Assembly (NCBI RefSeq): GCF_045689735.1
Contig: NZ_CP142685.1
Span: forward strand, 868,001 to 932,000
From: Halothiobacillus sp045689735
GTDB taxonomy: Bacteria; Pseudomonadota; Gammaproteobacteria; Halothiobacillales; Halothiobacillaceae
Length of the DNA: 64,000 bases
Direction of reading: 5' to 3'
Below, one piece after another: positions 17,608 through 26,302 of the stretch. The notes under the pieces were generated by a model, which worked only from the letters and a program-made list of their open reading frames with translations, made no database searches and had not been told where the DNA came from. The translations under genes were made by a program, and so were the position numbers. How positions within the stretch are numbered: the first letter of the stretch is position 1; every line of letters begins with the position of its first letter.

Positions 17608-18636
17608 TCAGGGCAGTAATTTGGGTCCGAGCTGATCCGACCACAGGGTAGCGAATTGTTGGCTGAATTCCGTGGCGGTCTCGCTCAACAGGGTTTCGAA
17701 GGGCGATTTTTTCGGGGTGAAATCCACTTCGTTCTTGACATGCAATTGATCGCGAACGACCTGGCGAACACTGGCCAGGCCATCAATCAAGCCCAATTTC
17801 TGCGCATCCGTGCCGGTATAGATAAGGCCGGAAAAGATGCTGGGGTCATTGCTCAGGCGATCGCCCCGGCCGTTTTTGACGGCCGTGATGAATTGTGTGT
17901 GAACCTCGTCCAGCAAATTCTGCATGAAAGCCACTTGCTGCGGATTTTGTGGGGTGAAGGGATCCAGCATCGCCTTGTTGGCGCCGGCCGTCAGCAGGCG
18001 GCTTTCGATGCCTAGTTTTTTCATGGCATCGACAAACCCGAAGCCATCCATGCGCACCCCGATGGAGCCAACCAACGAGGCTTGATTGGCATAAATCTTA
18101 TCGGCGGCGGCGGCGATGTAATACCCGCCCGAGGCGCAGAGATCTTCCGCAACGGCGTAGAGGGGTTTGCTCGGGTATTCCTTACGCAGCCGCTGGATGG
18201 CATCGTAAATTTCCCCGGCTTGTACCGGACTGCCGCCCGGGGTGTTCATGCGCAGGATCACCCCTTTGATTTGCGGATTCTTGAAGGCACGCTCCAAGGC
18301 CGGGATCAGGTTTTCGGCCGAGGCTTCCTGGCCAGCGGCAATCACGCCATGCACATCGATAATGGCGGCGCTAGGTTCGCGGATCGATTCGCCCGTGCCG
18401 GTATCGAACCCACCTTTGGCAAAGAGTAAGGTGATGACGCTGACGGCGATCAGCAGGCTCATCAGGCGAAAAAATATGCGCCAGCGTCGGGCACGGCGCT
18501 GCTCGATCAACCCTTGCCGAGCCAGATCCAGCAGGGCATCCCGTGCCCAGCTTTCGTCCGAACCGCGTGCTGGGGTGTGGGGCACGGGCTGGTCGTCGGG
18601 TTCGATGCGCAGGTCGTCATTGGGTGATCGGGTCAT
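17608..18636 (-). CDS. sppA: signal peptide peptidase SppA, S49 family
   Basis: SppA degrades cleaved signal peptides in the inner membrane. This 342-residue protein is the single-domain (36K) type, not the 67K E. coli form. A membrane helix lies near residues 50-70 (FFRLMSLLIAVSVITLLFA). The S49 domain follows with VIDVHGVI, LRMNTPGGSP and the nucleophile region AEDLCASGGYYIAAAADKI, then ANQASLVGSIGV. Its ATG overlaps the stop of the upstream HAD gene by four bases, implying translational coupling. The order rluC-HAD-sppA is also known from Pseudomonas. Confidence 0.95.
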   Translation of the reverse strand: MTRSPNDDLRIEPDDQPVPHTPARGSDESWARDALLDLARQGLIEQRRARRWRIFFRLMSLLIAVSVITLLFAKGGFDTGTGESIREPSAAIIDVHGVIAAGQEASAENLIPALERAFKNPQIKGVILRMNTPGGSPVQAGEIYDAIQRLRKEYPSKPLYAVAEDLCASGGYYIAAAADKIYANQASLVGSIGVRMDGFGFVDAMKKLGIESRLLTAGANKAMLDPFTPQNPQQVAFMQNLLDEVHTQFITAVKNGRGDRLSNDPSIFSGLIYTGTDAQKLGLIDGLASVRQVVRDQLHVKNEVDFTPKKSPFETLLSETATEFSQQFATLWSDQLGPKLLP

Positions 18637-19319
18637 GACTGGGGGTTCTCAGGGGCGGTGGCACAAAAAAGAGGAATCAATTCATTAAGTTCGGTGATGA
18701 TGACCTGCGGACGGGCAGCATGTAATCGCGCCACTTCGTGCGCGCCGTGAGTAATGGCAATCGCCTGGCAGCCGGCATTATGCGCCATGAGCAAATCGAA
18801 ATCGGTATCGCCGACCATCCAGGATTCGTGGGGCATCACACCGAGTTCATCAAACAGTTCCAGCAACATTAGGGGGGCGGGTTTGGAAACCGTCTGCTCC
18901 GCCGTTCGGGTGGCAAGAAAATAGTGCCCCAGTCCGGTTTCGTCTAGGGCCTCACGCAGGCCACGGTTGGATTTTCCGGTCGCAATCGCCAGAAAGCAGC
19001 CCGCCGCCTGCAAGGTTTGGAGCACCGATTCAGCACCGGGATACAGTTCCAGTCGCTCGGTGCGCTGAAAATACACATGGCGGTAGGCTTCCGCCAATGC
19101 CGCGACCTGCGTGGGGCTTGCCTCGGGAAACAGGGTTTGGCTGGCTTCCAGTAAACCGAGGCCGATGATATTGGCGATCGTTTGCGGATCCCGTTCGGGC
19201 AGTGCTTCGGCCGCGATGGCTTGCTGGAAGCAGCGAATGATATGTCCGGTGGACTGCACGAGCGTGCCATCCCAGTCAAATACGATCAGCTGCGGGCGGG
19301 ATAAAGGGGTAGGGGTCAT
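18633..19319 (-). CDS. HAD-IA family hydrolase, phosphoglycolate phosphatase-like
   Basis: This 228-residue protein has all four HAD motifs: the nucleophile FDWDGTLVQST, a threonine after a strand (LAIATGKSN), a lysine in VSKPAPLML, and the acidic MVGDTDFDLLMAHNAG. The helical cap between motifs I and II places it with the phosphoglycolate phosphatase-like HAD-IA proteins. The true substrate is unknown. It sits between rluC and sppA, 4 bases after the rluC stop, as in Pseudomonas, so it is probably a housekeeping phosphatase. Confidence 0.9.
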   Translation of the reverse strand: MTPTPLSRPQLIVFDWDGTLVQSTGHIIRCFQQAIAAEALPERDPQTIANIIGLGLLEASQTLFPEASPTQVAALAEAYRHVYFQRTERLELYPGAESVLQTLQAAGCFLAIATGKSNRGLREALDETGLGHYFLATRTAEQTVSKPAPLMLLELFDELGVMPHESWMVGDTDFDLLMAHNAGCQAIAITHGAHEVARLHAARPQVIITELNELIPLFCATAPENPQS

Positions 19320-19323
19320 AGCT

Positions 19324-20334
19324 TCACGCTTGGGGTGAGAACAGGGCGCGTAGGCCGGCGGAGGAAAAACCGGCGGCAGTGAGCACGGCGCGCCAGCTGG
19401 CGGGCGGGGGCGCGCTGAAGCGCATTGCCTGATTCGTGCGGGGGTGGTGGAGGGTCAACTGCGCGGCGTGGAGCATCAGCGGCGGGCGCTCCGGCAGCCC
19501 CAGCGCCTTGTCGAGTGCGCGTTGGCCATATTTTTCATCGCCCACGATCGGGTGCCCGACATGTGCGGCATGAACCCGAATTTGATGGGTGCGCCCGGTG
19601 TGCAACTGAGCCTGCATCAGGCTGGTCTGCGGTGCTTGAGCCCGGCAGGAAAAATGCGTCACCGCCGATTTGCCGCTTGCCGTGACTTGTACGCGGTGGG
19701 CGGCGCCATCGCCTTGCCACTTTTCCAGCGGCGCCTCGACACGCTGTAGCGCCGCAGGCCAACGGCCATGCACGATCAGATCGTACCGCTTTTCGGCCTG
19801 TCCTTCGGGGCGGAGTTGGGTTTGCAGTGCGTGCAGCGCCGTGCGGGTTTTGGCGAGCAGGATCAGGCCGCTGGTTTCTCGATCCAGGCGGTGCGCCAGC
19901 TCCAGTTCTTCGCCTTGCTGCGTCGCGGTGCGCAACAGCTCGATCAGGCCAAAAGCGATCCCGGAGCCGCCATGCACGGCCAGTCCGGCGGGTTTGTCGA
20001 TCACCAGTAAGGATTCATCTTCGTAAACGATCATTTCCGGCACCCGGCTGAGCCAGCTTTCGGGGATTTCGAGGGTCGAGGACGGAGCCGCCTGGATTTT
20101 GATCGGAGGAATGCGGATCTCGTCGCCTGTGCGTACCCGGGTGGTGGGTTTGGCGCGTTGACTGTTGATGCGGACTTCGCCGGTGCGCAGGATGCGGTAA
20201 ATCAAGGTGCGCGGCACGGTGCCCTGGGTGGCACCGAGTTCGCGCAGTAAGAAGTTGTCGATCCGCTGGCCATCGTAGGGCGAGGTGACGGTCACGCGCC
20301 GGACGCGCGCAGCGGCTGCATCATAAGTGTTCAT
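19324..20334 (-). CDS. rluC: 23S rRNA pseudouridine synthase RluC
   Basis: RluC makes pseudouridines 955, 2504 and 2580 in 23S rRNA. The 336-residue protein has an N-terminal S4 RNA-binding domain (about 15-80: QRIDNFLLRELG, IYRILRTGEVRIN) and a catalytic RsuA/RluA domain. The catalytic aspartate lies in HRLDRETSGLILLAKT, and LHTGRTHQIRVHAAHVGHPIVGD follows in pieces. It is divergent from rne across a 472-base gap, the same pairing as in E. coli. It appears to head the rluC-HAD-sppA-clpS-clpA run. Confidence 0.95.
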   Translation of the reverse strand: MNTYDAAAARVRRVTVTSPYDGQRIDNFLLRELGATQGTVPRTLIYRILRTGEVRINSQRAKPTTRVRTGDEIRIPPIKIQAAPSSTLEIPESWLSRVPEMIVYEDESLLVIDKPAGLAVHGGSGIAFGLIELLRTATQQGEELELAHRLDRETSGLILLAKTRTALHALQTQLRPEGQAEKRYDLIVHGRWPAALQRVEAPLEKWQGDGAAHRVQVTASGKSAVTHFSCRAQAPQTSLMQAQLHTGRTHQIRVHAAHVGHPIVGDEKYGQRALDKALGLPERPPLMLHAAQLTLHHPRTNQAMRFSAPPPASWRAVLTAAGFSSAGLRALFSPQA

Positions 20335-20806
20335 GCCGATAGTATACGGCGTTCAGCCGGGCATCCTGCGGGCGTTGTTTGTGTTATTCTCTGCGCCGCG
20401 CGATGGATCGGTTTTTTGCTGTGTGGAATTCTGCGGAAATGACGGAATTCCGTGCTCAGTGTGATCTCCCGCGCGCGTTGAAGGTATCGGGTGAGTTGTT
20501 CCTGTCCCGATGACACTGTGATCTTCGGTGAAATCGATGCCCATCGATTTCCGCTGTCTTCCCAAGGATATATGCGCCTTTTCTGGCTGGTTACTTTCGC
20601 ACTCTGGCAAACCTTTGCGCCCACGCGTCAAACGCGGGGTGCTAGGGTTCGTGCGCGAAAACAAGTGACCGCGGTTCGTCGTCTGCCTGATGGGTGCCGA
20701 CACGCCGCGCATATCGCCTTGTTTTCTGATTCTCCCTGGCGTCGGGTGTTGCCGTTCTGGCAGACGGTGCGCGGCGGTTGCCAGGGCTTAGTTCGAGATT
20801 TATTAC
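20335..20806 (+). promoter_or_regulatory. rluC-rne intergenic region and structured rne leader
   Basis: This 472-base gap has no credible gene. Reading toward rne it contains several strong dyads. GGAATTC at about 20436 pairs with a GAATTCC some 15 bases on. GAAATCGAT and ATCGATTTC at about 20531-20552 form a nine-pair stem with a four-base loop. A near-continuous 18-pair hairpin occupies 20610-20649. In E. coli the rne 5' untranslated region is about 360 bases, folds into hairpins, and mediates RNase E autoregulation. The same job is inferred here from position, length and structure. No promoter could be assigned with confidence. Confidence 0.6.
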
Positions 20807-23395
20807 ATGAAAAGAATGCTCATCAATGCCACCCATGCCGAAGAGATTCGGGTGGCACTCGTCGATGGACAAACCCTGTATGACATCGACATCGAATCTG
20901 CCGGTCATGAGCAGAAAAAGTCCAATGTTTACAAGGCGCTGATCACCCGCATCGAGCCCAGTCTCGAAGCGGTATTTGTCAACTATGGCGCGGATCGGCA
21001 CGGGTTCTTGCCGTTCAAGGAAATCTCCCGCAGTTATTTCGACCCGCAGGCGGTGGATGACAAAGGCCGCCCGATCATCAAGGATGCCTTGAAAGAGGGG
21101 CAGGAACTGATCGTTCAGGTCGAGAAGGAAGAGCGCGGTAACAAGGGCGCGGCTCTGACGACCTTTGTGAGTCTGGCTGGTCGCTACCTCGTGCTGATGC
21201 CGAACAACCCGCGCGCAGGCGGGGTGTCTCGCCGCATCGAAGGCGATGACCGCGCGGATATCAAGGCGGTGCTGGCGCAGCTGGAAGTCCCCGAAGGAAT
21301 GGGGTTGATCGTCCGCACCGCCGGGGTGGGGCGCGAACCGGCGGAATTACAGTCGGATCTGAATTACCTGCAACAGGTCTGGGATGCGATTCTGAAAAAG
21401 GCCGAATCGCGTAAAGCCCCTTTCCTGATCTACCAAGAAAGTGACCTCATCATTCGGGCACTGCGCGATTACATGCGCAACGATATCGGCGAGGTGCTGA
21501 TCGATGAGCCCAAAACCTTCGAGCAGGCGCAGGAATTCATCCGTCTGGTATCGCCGCATGCGATCGATAAGCTTCGGTTATATCAGGATCGCACGCCGCT
21601 CTTTACGCGCTACCAGATCGAATCGCAAATCGAATCCGCCTACGAACGCACGGTGACGCTGCCCTCGGGTGGGGAGCTGGTGTTTGATGTGTGCGAGGCT
21701 CTGACGGCCGTGGACATCAACTCCGGTCGCAGTACGAAGGGACAGGACATCGAAGAGACTGCCTTCAATACCAACATGGAGGCCGCCGAAGAAATTGCCC
21801 GTCAGTTGCGCTTGCGGGATTTGGGCGGCCTGGTGGTGATCGATTTCATCGACATGAGCCAGCCCAAACATCAGCGCGAAGTGGAAAATCGCCTGCGCGA
21901 CGCGCTGCAAATGGATCGGGCGCGGGTGCAGTTGGGGCGGATTTCGCGGTTTGGTCTGCTGGAAATGTCGCGGCAGCGGCTGTCGGCTTCGCTTGAAGAA
22001 TCTGTGCAGCATGTTTGCCCACGCTGCCACGGACAAGGGCATATTCGTTCTGCGGGCTCGCTTGCGCTGTCAATCCTGCGCGCCATGACCGATGAGGCCA
22101 TGAAAGACCAAACGGCGCGCGTTGTGGCGCAAGTGCCGATCGAGGTGGCAACCATTTTGCTCAACGAAAAACGCGAGCAGATTCGCCAAATCGAGCAGGA
22201 TCATGGCGTCGAACTGCTGCTCATTCCGAATATCAATCTGGAAACCCCGAATTTCGAGATTCAGCGCATCAAGCGCTCCGAACTGGCCGACGCGCCGAAT
22301 GCCCGGCAAATGGTGCAGCCGCTCACCTTGAGTTTGCCCGACATCGAACGGGCACCCCTGCGTGCCGTACCGCCGCCGGCTCCGGTGGCTGTGCCGACCA
22401 CGCCGACGGCGTCACCGTCACCGGCATCAATCCCGGCTGCCAAATCGGCTCCTGAGCCGGTCACGATGCCCGCGCCAGCGAGCGCATCTGGCGGAGCGCT
22501 GGGTCTGCTGCGTCGGGTCATTAGTCAGTGGTTCGGTTCGAATGCGGAACCCCGCTCCGCTGCCGCATCGACAACCGCCCCCGAATCCGCGGCAGAATCG
22601 GCACCGGCACCAGCCAGCCGGGCACCGCAAACGCGCCCCGCGCGTCCGCCGCGTACTGGTAAGTCGGCTGCGGCCAAACCGGAACCTGCGGAACAGGAAG
22701 CTGCGGTGGTTGCGGATGCGAGCGAGAGTGAGCAAAAATCCGGCGGCCGATCTGATCAAGGTTCCCGTCGGCGTCGTTCTCGCGGTGGAAGAAAACCGGC
22801 GGATTCCGTTCAGGCCGTGGTCGTCGAGCAGGCACAGATCGAGATGGACGCGGTGCCGGAGTCGCCGTCGCCACGTGCCCGCCGGCCGGAAGCGACGGAT
22901 GCCTCATTGCCAGCACCGCTGCCGACCCACGAGCAGAATCTGATTACCCAGCAGCTCAATGCGCCGTTAGCACCGCGTGGGGTGCTGCCCCTGGATGTGG
23001 CGGTGAAACATGATCCTGCACAGCGGTTGCGGCCCAATGCGGCGTTGACGCTGCAGGCGGACGATGTTCTCGTCTCATCGGTGCCGACCCCCTCAACGCC
23101 TGCGCCGAGTCAGCGAACCGCCCATGCGGTTGCGCCGACTGAGCGGGTGTTCTATCCGCCGACCCAGCCCAGCATGGAATCCGCGCAGGCGCAGCCGACG
23201 GAACGGGTGTTCTATCCGCCGACTGCGTCGGAGACTGCTCCAGCACCGACCGAGCGGATTTTCTATCCGCCGAATTCGCCCAGTGTGGAATCCGCGCAGG
23301 CGCAGCCGACGGAGCGGGTATTCTTTCCGCCCGCTGCGCCGGAGGTAGCCCCGGCACCGACCGAGCGCGTGTTTTATCCGCCTACGGCTGGATGA
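20807..23395 (+). CDS. rne: ribonuclease E
   Basis: RNase E is the membrane-associated endonuclease that starts mRNA decay and processes rRNA and tRNA. The 862-residue protein opens with MKRMLINATHAEEIRVALVDG split across the S1-domain start. The 5' sensor and RNase H-like parts follow, then the catalytic aspartates in LTAVDINSGR and VVIDFIDM, and the zinc-link CPRCHGQG near residue 405. From about 510 the protein is a Pro/Ala-rich, basic, disordered scaffold (for example SRRRRSRGGRK). It ends with five TERVFYPP-type repeats at about 775-862. The scaffold is shorter than in E. coli and unlike it in sequence. Confidence 0.96.
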   Translation: MKRMLINATHAEEIRVALVDGQTLYDIDIESAGHEQKKSNVYKALITRIEPSLEAVFVNYGADRHGFLPFKEISRSYFDPQAVDDKGRPIIKDALKEGQELIVQVEKEERGNKGAALTTFVSLAGRYLVLMPNNPRAGGVSRRIEGDDRADIKAVLAQLEVPEGMGLIVRTAGVGREPAELQSDLNYLQQVWDAILKKAESRKAPFLIYQESDLIIRALRDYMRNDIGEVLIDEPKTFEQAQEFIRLVSPHAIDKLRLYQDRTPLFTRYQIESQIESAYERTVTLPSGGELVFDVCEALTAVDINSGRSTKGQDIEETAFNTNMEAAEEIARQLRLRDLGGLVVIDFIDMSQPKHQREVENRLRDALQMDRARVQLGRISRFGLLEMSRQRLSASLEESVQHVCPRCHGQGHIRSAGSLALSILRAMTDEAMKDQTARVVAQVPIEVATILLNEKREQIRQIEQDHGVELLLIPNINLETPNFEIQRIKRSELADAPNARQMVQPLTLSLPDIERAPLRAVPPPAPVAVPTTPTASPSPASIPAAKSAPEPVTMPAPASASGGALGLLRRVISQWFGSNAEPRSAAASTTAPESAAESAPAPASRAPQTRPARPPRTGKSAAAKPEPAEQEAAVVADASESEQKSGGRSDQGSRRRRSRGGRKPADSVQAVVVEQAQIEMDAVPESPSPRARRPEATDASLPAPLPTHEQNLITQQLNAPLAPRGVLPLDVAVKHDPAQRLRPNAALTLQADDVLVSSVPTPSTPAPSQRTAHAVAPTERVFYPPTQPSMESAQAQPTERVFYPPTASETAPAPTERIFYPPNSPSVESAQAQPTERVFFPPAAPEVAPAPTERVFYPPTAG

Positions 23396-23574
23396 TGAGG
23401 GTCGCTGTGCGCTGCCCATGCGCTGATTGAACCGGCGATCACGGTGACCCTGTCCACCGGCGAGAATCTTGCCTTTATTGGCGAGCTTCATTGAGGCTCG
23501 CCACAACGGGGTGCCCTCGGGAGGCGGTTGGAAGGACATTCCAGCCTGTGATGGTGTTGCGCCGGTTGTTTAGC
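23396..23574 (+). other. rne downstream region, no gene seen
   Basis: The 179 bases between the rne stop and the hairpin element hold no credible gene. A small dyad, GGCGAGC with GCTCGCC near 23479-23502, could mark the end of the rne transcript, but it has no T-tract. Confidence 0.4.
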
Positions 23575-23734
23575 CTAGGGAAGCGCTGATTAAATCAGCG
23601 CTTCCCGCTTGGGGCAGGATGCCCCAACACGATCAACGACATAAGTCGTTGATTAGTGAAGACCGTCGCGGACATGTGCCGCGACGAGGCTTGCTAAATA
23701 AATCCATGGATGGATTTATTTAGTGCTTCCCTAG
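23575..23734 (+). repeat. five-hairpin intergenic element, copy A
   Basis: A 160-base element is bounded by CTAGGGAAGC (23575-23584) and its complement GCTTCCCTAG (23725-23734). Inside are five consecutive hairpins. HP1 has GGGAAGCGCTGATT at 23578-23591 with its complement at 23593-23606. HP2 has TTGGGGCA at 23609 with TGCCCCAA at 23620. HP3 has ATCAACGAC at 23632 with GTCGTTGAT at 23645. HP4 has CGTCGCGG at 23664 with CCGCGACG at 23679. HP5 has CTAAATAAATCCAT at 23694 with its complement at 23710. A related copy lies in the opposite orientation at 48713-48868. The right end overlaps the last codons of yggU. Confidence 0.85.
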
Positions 23735-24055
23735 CTCGTCGAGATGGGGAACCGCCCCCGCTGCCCGCCGCGTGAGGCACTCGGGCGTTTTGGGTCGAAG
23801 CACGATGAATTCCTTGTCGCGGCTTTTCTCACCGCGATGCAGCGTGACCGCGCTTTTTGCGACGCCGCAGGTTTCGGCAATGAATACCGCCGCATCCCGA
23901 TTGGCCTGACCTTCGACCGGTGGGCTGGTCAGGTAGAGTTTGATGCGATCGCCTAACACCTCGCCCCAGGCATTTTTACTGGCGCGGGGCTGCACCTTGA
24001 CCCGCACGATCAGACGATCCGCTTCTTCGTGATAGAACGAGGCCGGGTGCGTCAT
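23720..24055 (-). CDS. yggU: DUF167 protein, YggU family
   Basis: This 111-residue protein belongs to the small YggU/DUF167 family of unknown function. It shows RLIVRVKVQPRASKNAW, LKIYLTSPPVEGQAN-type sequence (here IKLYLTSPPVEGQANRDA) and VTLHRGEKSRDKEF. Its ATG overlaps the uup stop by four bases. The last four codons (Leu-Gly-Lys-His) and the stop lie inside the right end of the five-hairpin element, so the native C-terminus may have been changed by the element. The tail after the core domain is about 20 residues longer than in E. coli. Confidence 0.9.
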   Translation of the reverse strand: MTHPASFYHEEADRLIVRVKVQPRASKNAWGEVLGDRIKLYLTSPPVEGQANRDAAVFIAETCGVAKSAVTLHRGEKSRDKEFIVLRPKTPECLTRRAAGAVPHLDELGKH

Positions 24056-25977
24056 GCGCTGCCTTCCGCGCGGGCTTCGAGGATGCTCCAGCGTTCGATG
24101 AGCTGTTCCAGTCGTTCGGATTCGTCGGTCAGCCGTGCGAGCAATGCCGTAGTTTCCGGGGTCGGGCGCTGATAAAAATCTGGGCGATTGACTTCGGCAT
24201 TGAGCTGTTCGACCACGGCTTCTTGTCGGGCGATGTCATCCGGCAGGCGGGCGAGCTCGTGTTTTTCTTTGAAACTGAGTTCGGCACGGGGCGAGCTTGC
24301 GCTGGCTCGCGGCGGGGGCGGTGCCGCGTTGGTCGCCGGTTTTACCGAGAGTTTGGGCGCCGGGGCGGGTGCGGGGGCGGACGCGTGATCCCGCAGCGCG
24401 AGCCAGTCTTCGTAACCGCCGATCACTTCACGGACACGGCCTTCGCCTTCAAACACCAGCAGGCTGGTGGTGATCTGGTCGAGAAACGCGCGATCATGGC
24501 TGACCACCAGCAGGGTGCCATCCAAATCCAGCAGGGCTTGCTCCAGCACTTCCAGGGTTTCGAGATCAAGGTCATTGGTCGGCTCATCGAGTACCAGCAG
24601 ATTGGCGGGTTCGGCGAACAGTTTGGCGAGCAGAAGCCGGTTGCGCTCACCGCCGGACAGTGCCTCGACTTTCGTGCGGGCGCGATCCGGGGTGAACAAA
24701 AACTGTTGCAGATAGCCGATGCCGTGGGTGTTGTGGCCGCGCACCATCAGCCGGTCGCCGCCTTCGCACAGGTTTTCCAGCGCCGTCCAGTCGGGGCGCA
24801 GTTCGGCGCGGTGCTGGTCGAAATAGGCGATGTTGAGTTGCGTGCCCAAACGGACGCGACCCTGATCGGGCGTGATTTGCCCCAGAGTCAGGCGAATCAG
24901 GGTGCTTTTGCCGACGCCATTGGGGCCGACCAGCCCGATGCGGTCGCCGCGCAGGATTTTGAGGGAAAAATCGTGCAGGATCGTTTGCTCGCCGTAGCGA
25001 TGCGTCAGGTGTTCGCCTTCGAAAACGATTTTTCCAGACACATTCGCCTGGCCGAGGCTGAGGCTGATATTGCCCTGTTGCGCGACCCGTTGGGCGCGTT
25101 CGGCGCGCAAGGCTTCCAGTCGGCGAACCCGGCCTTCATTGCGGGTGCGGCGTGCCTTCACCCCTTGGCGAATCCACACTTCCTCTTCGGCTAGGAATTT
25201 GTCGAATTCGGCGTTCTGGATACTTTCCGCGTGGTCGCGCTCTTCGCGTCGGCGCAGATAGTTGTCGTAATCGCCCGGCCAGGAGGTGAGTTCTCCCCGG
25301 TCGAGTTCCAGAATCCGGGTCGCCAGTCGCTTCAGAAAGCTGCGGTCGTGGGTGATGAAGATCACCGCCCCCCGGAATTCCCGTACCAGGGCTTCGAGCC
25401 ATTCGATGCGCCCAATGTCCAGATGGTTGGTCGGCTCGTCGAGCAGCAGCACATCGGGATTCTGGATCAGCGCCTGCCCCAGCAAAACCCGCCGCTTGGC
25501 CCCGCCGGAGAGATCAGCGAGGCTGGCATCCGGGTCGAGTTCGAGCCGACTCAGGATTTCATCCATGCGTTGCGCGATCGACCAGCCATCGACGGCATCG
25601 ATCTCATGCTGCCAGCGGGCAAGCTCCGTCAGTGCGGCCTCATCGCCCGCCGCCACGCGGTTGATGCAGTGATGGTAGCCCGTCAGCAGGGATTCGATCG
25701 GGCCCAAGGGACTGGCGATGGTCTGATAGACACTGGCCCGATCATCGAGGGGCGGGTCTTGCTGCAGATAGGCAATGCGGCTGCCGGGCGCGAGGCGCAC
25801 TTCGCCCGCATCGGCACGCGCTTGACCGGCCAGGATTTTCAGGAAGGTGGATTTCCCCATGCCATTGCGCCCGATCAGCGCGATGCGTTCGCCCGACTCG
25901 ACGGTGAGCTGAACCTTGTTCAGGAGCGCCCGATGGCCGACAGAAAAATCCAAAGAATCGACAGACAGTAGCGGCAT
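24052..25977 (-). CDS. uup: ABC-F family ATPase Uup
   Basis: Uup is a soluble ABC-F ATPase linked to ribosome function and transposon excision. The 641-residue protein has two nucleotide-binding domains with Walker A GRNGMGKSTFLKIL and GPNGVGKSTLIRL. The signatures are LSGGAKRRVLLGQAL and LSGGERNRLLLAKL, with a LLLDEPTNHLD box and the second LVLDEPTNDLD. A linker with many Arg/Glu joins them. A Pro/Ala-rich stretch and a C-terminal coiled coil (about 570-640) are typical of Uup. It is followed by yggU with a four-base overlap. Confidence 0.94.
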   Translation of the reverse strand: MPLLSVDSLDFSVGHRALLNKVQLTVESGERIALIGRNGMGKSTFLKILAGQARADAGEVRLAPGSRIAYLQQDPPLDDRASVYQTIASPLGPIESLLTGYHHCINRVAAGDEAALTELARWQHEIDAVDGWSIAQRMDEILSRLELDPDASLADLSGGAKRRVLLGQALIQNPDVLLLDEPTNHLDIGRIEWLEALVREFRGAVIFITHDRSFLKRLATRILELDRGELTSWPGDYDNYLRRREERDHAESIQNAEFDKFLAEEEVWIRQGVKARRTRNEGRVRRLEALRAERAQRVAQQGNISLSLGQANVSGKIVFEGEHLTHRYGEQTILHDFSLKILRGDRIGLVGPNGVGKSTLIRLTLGQITPDQGRVRLGTQLNIAYFDQHRAELRPDWTALENLCEGGDRLMVRGHNTHGIGYLQQFLFTPDRARTKVEALSGGERNRLLLAKLFAEPANLLVLDEPTNDLDLETLEVLEQALLDLDGTLLVVSHDRAFLDQITTSLLVFEGEGRVREVIGGYEDWLALRDHASAPAPAPAPKLSVKPATNAAPPPPRASASSPRAELSFKEKHELARLPDDIARQEAVVEQLNAEVNRPDFYQRPTPETTALLARLTDESERLEQLIERWSILEARAEGSA

Positions 25978-26116
25978 GGAGGTAGGCGCTCACAAAATGG
26001 AACTATTGTATCGGGCACGGCGGTTTTTTCGGCAGGCTTGGTGATAATCTGCGACGGAGTCCGGATATTCGGTAGGGTCATTTAGGCCGGTGGAGATGAG
26101 GGCGGAGAGGAATCGT

Positions 26117-26302
26117 ATGGAATTCAGAATCGTGCCGATGCCGAGGACAATTTCAGAGAACGGGCAACCTTCAGGGCAATCGGTTTGTTTTGAGATCCAC
26201 GACGAAAACAATCAGCGGGTGATGGTTTGCCACACCCAGGATGAGGCGAGCAAGGAACTCGATCGCCTGCAGTTGTTGTGTGATCTTAGGCCAGCGCCGT
26301 AA
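26117..26302 (+). CDS. small uncharacterised protein
   Basis: This would encode 61 residues beginning MEFRIVPMP. The ATG at 26117 has GGAGAGG 6 bases upstream, the reason for choosing it over the in-frame GTG (26090) and ATG (26096). The product is soluble with an F-E-I-H-D-E-N-N-Q-R strand pair and a short helix, with no motif I recognise. Its last 17 bases overlap the 3' end of cydC on the other strand. The good ribosome site and open frame favour a real gene, but it is short and unsupported by homology here. Confidence 0.5.
   Translation: MEFRIVPMPRTISENGQPSGQSVCFEIHDENNQRVMVCHTQDEASKELDRLQLLCDLRPAP

Noticed and set aside
24223..25194. 323-codon open frame antisense to uup
   Set aside because: Shadow of the uup reading frame; the composition is His/Gln/Gly-rich without domain signals.
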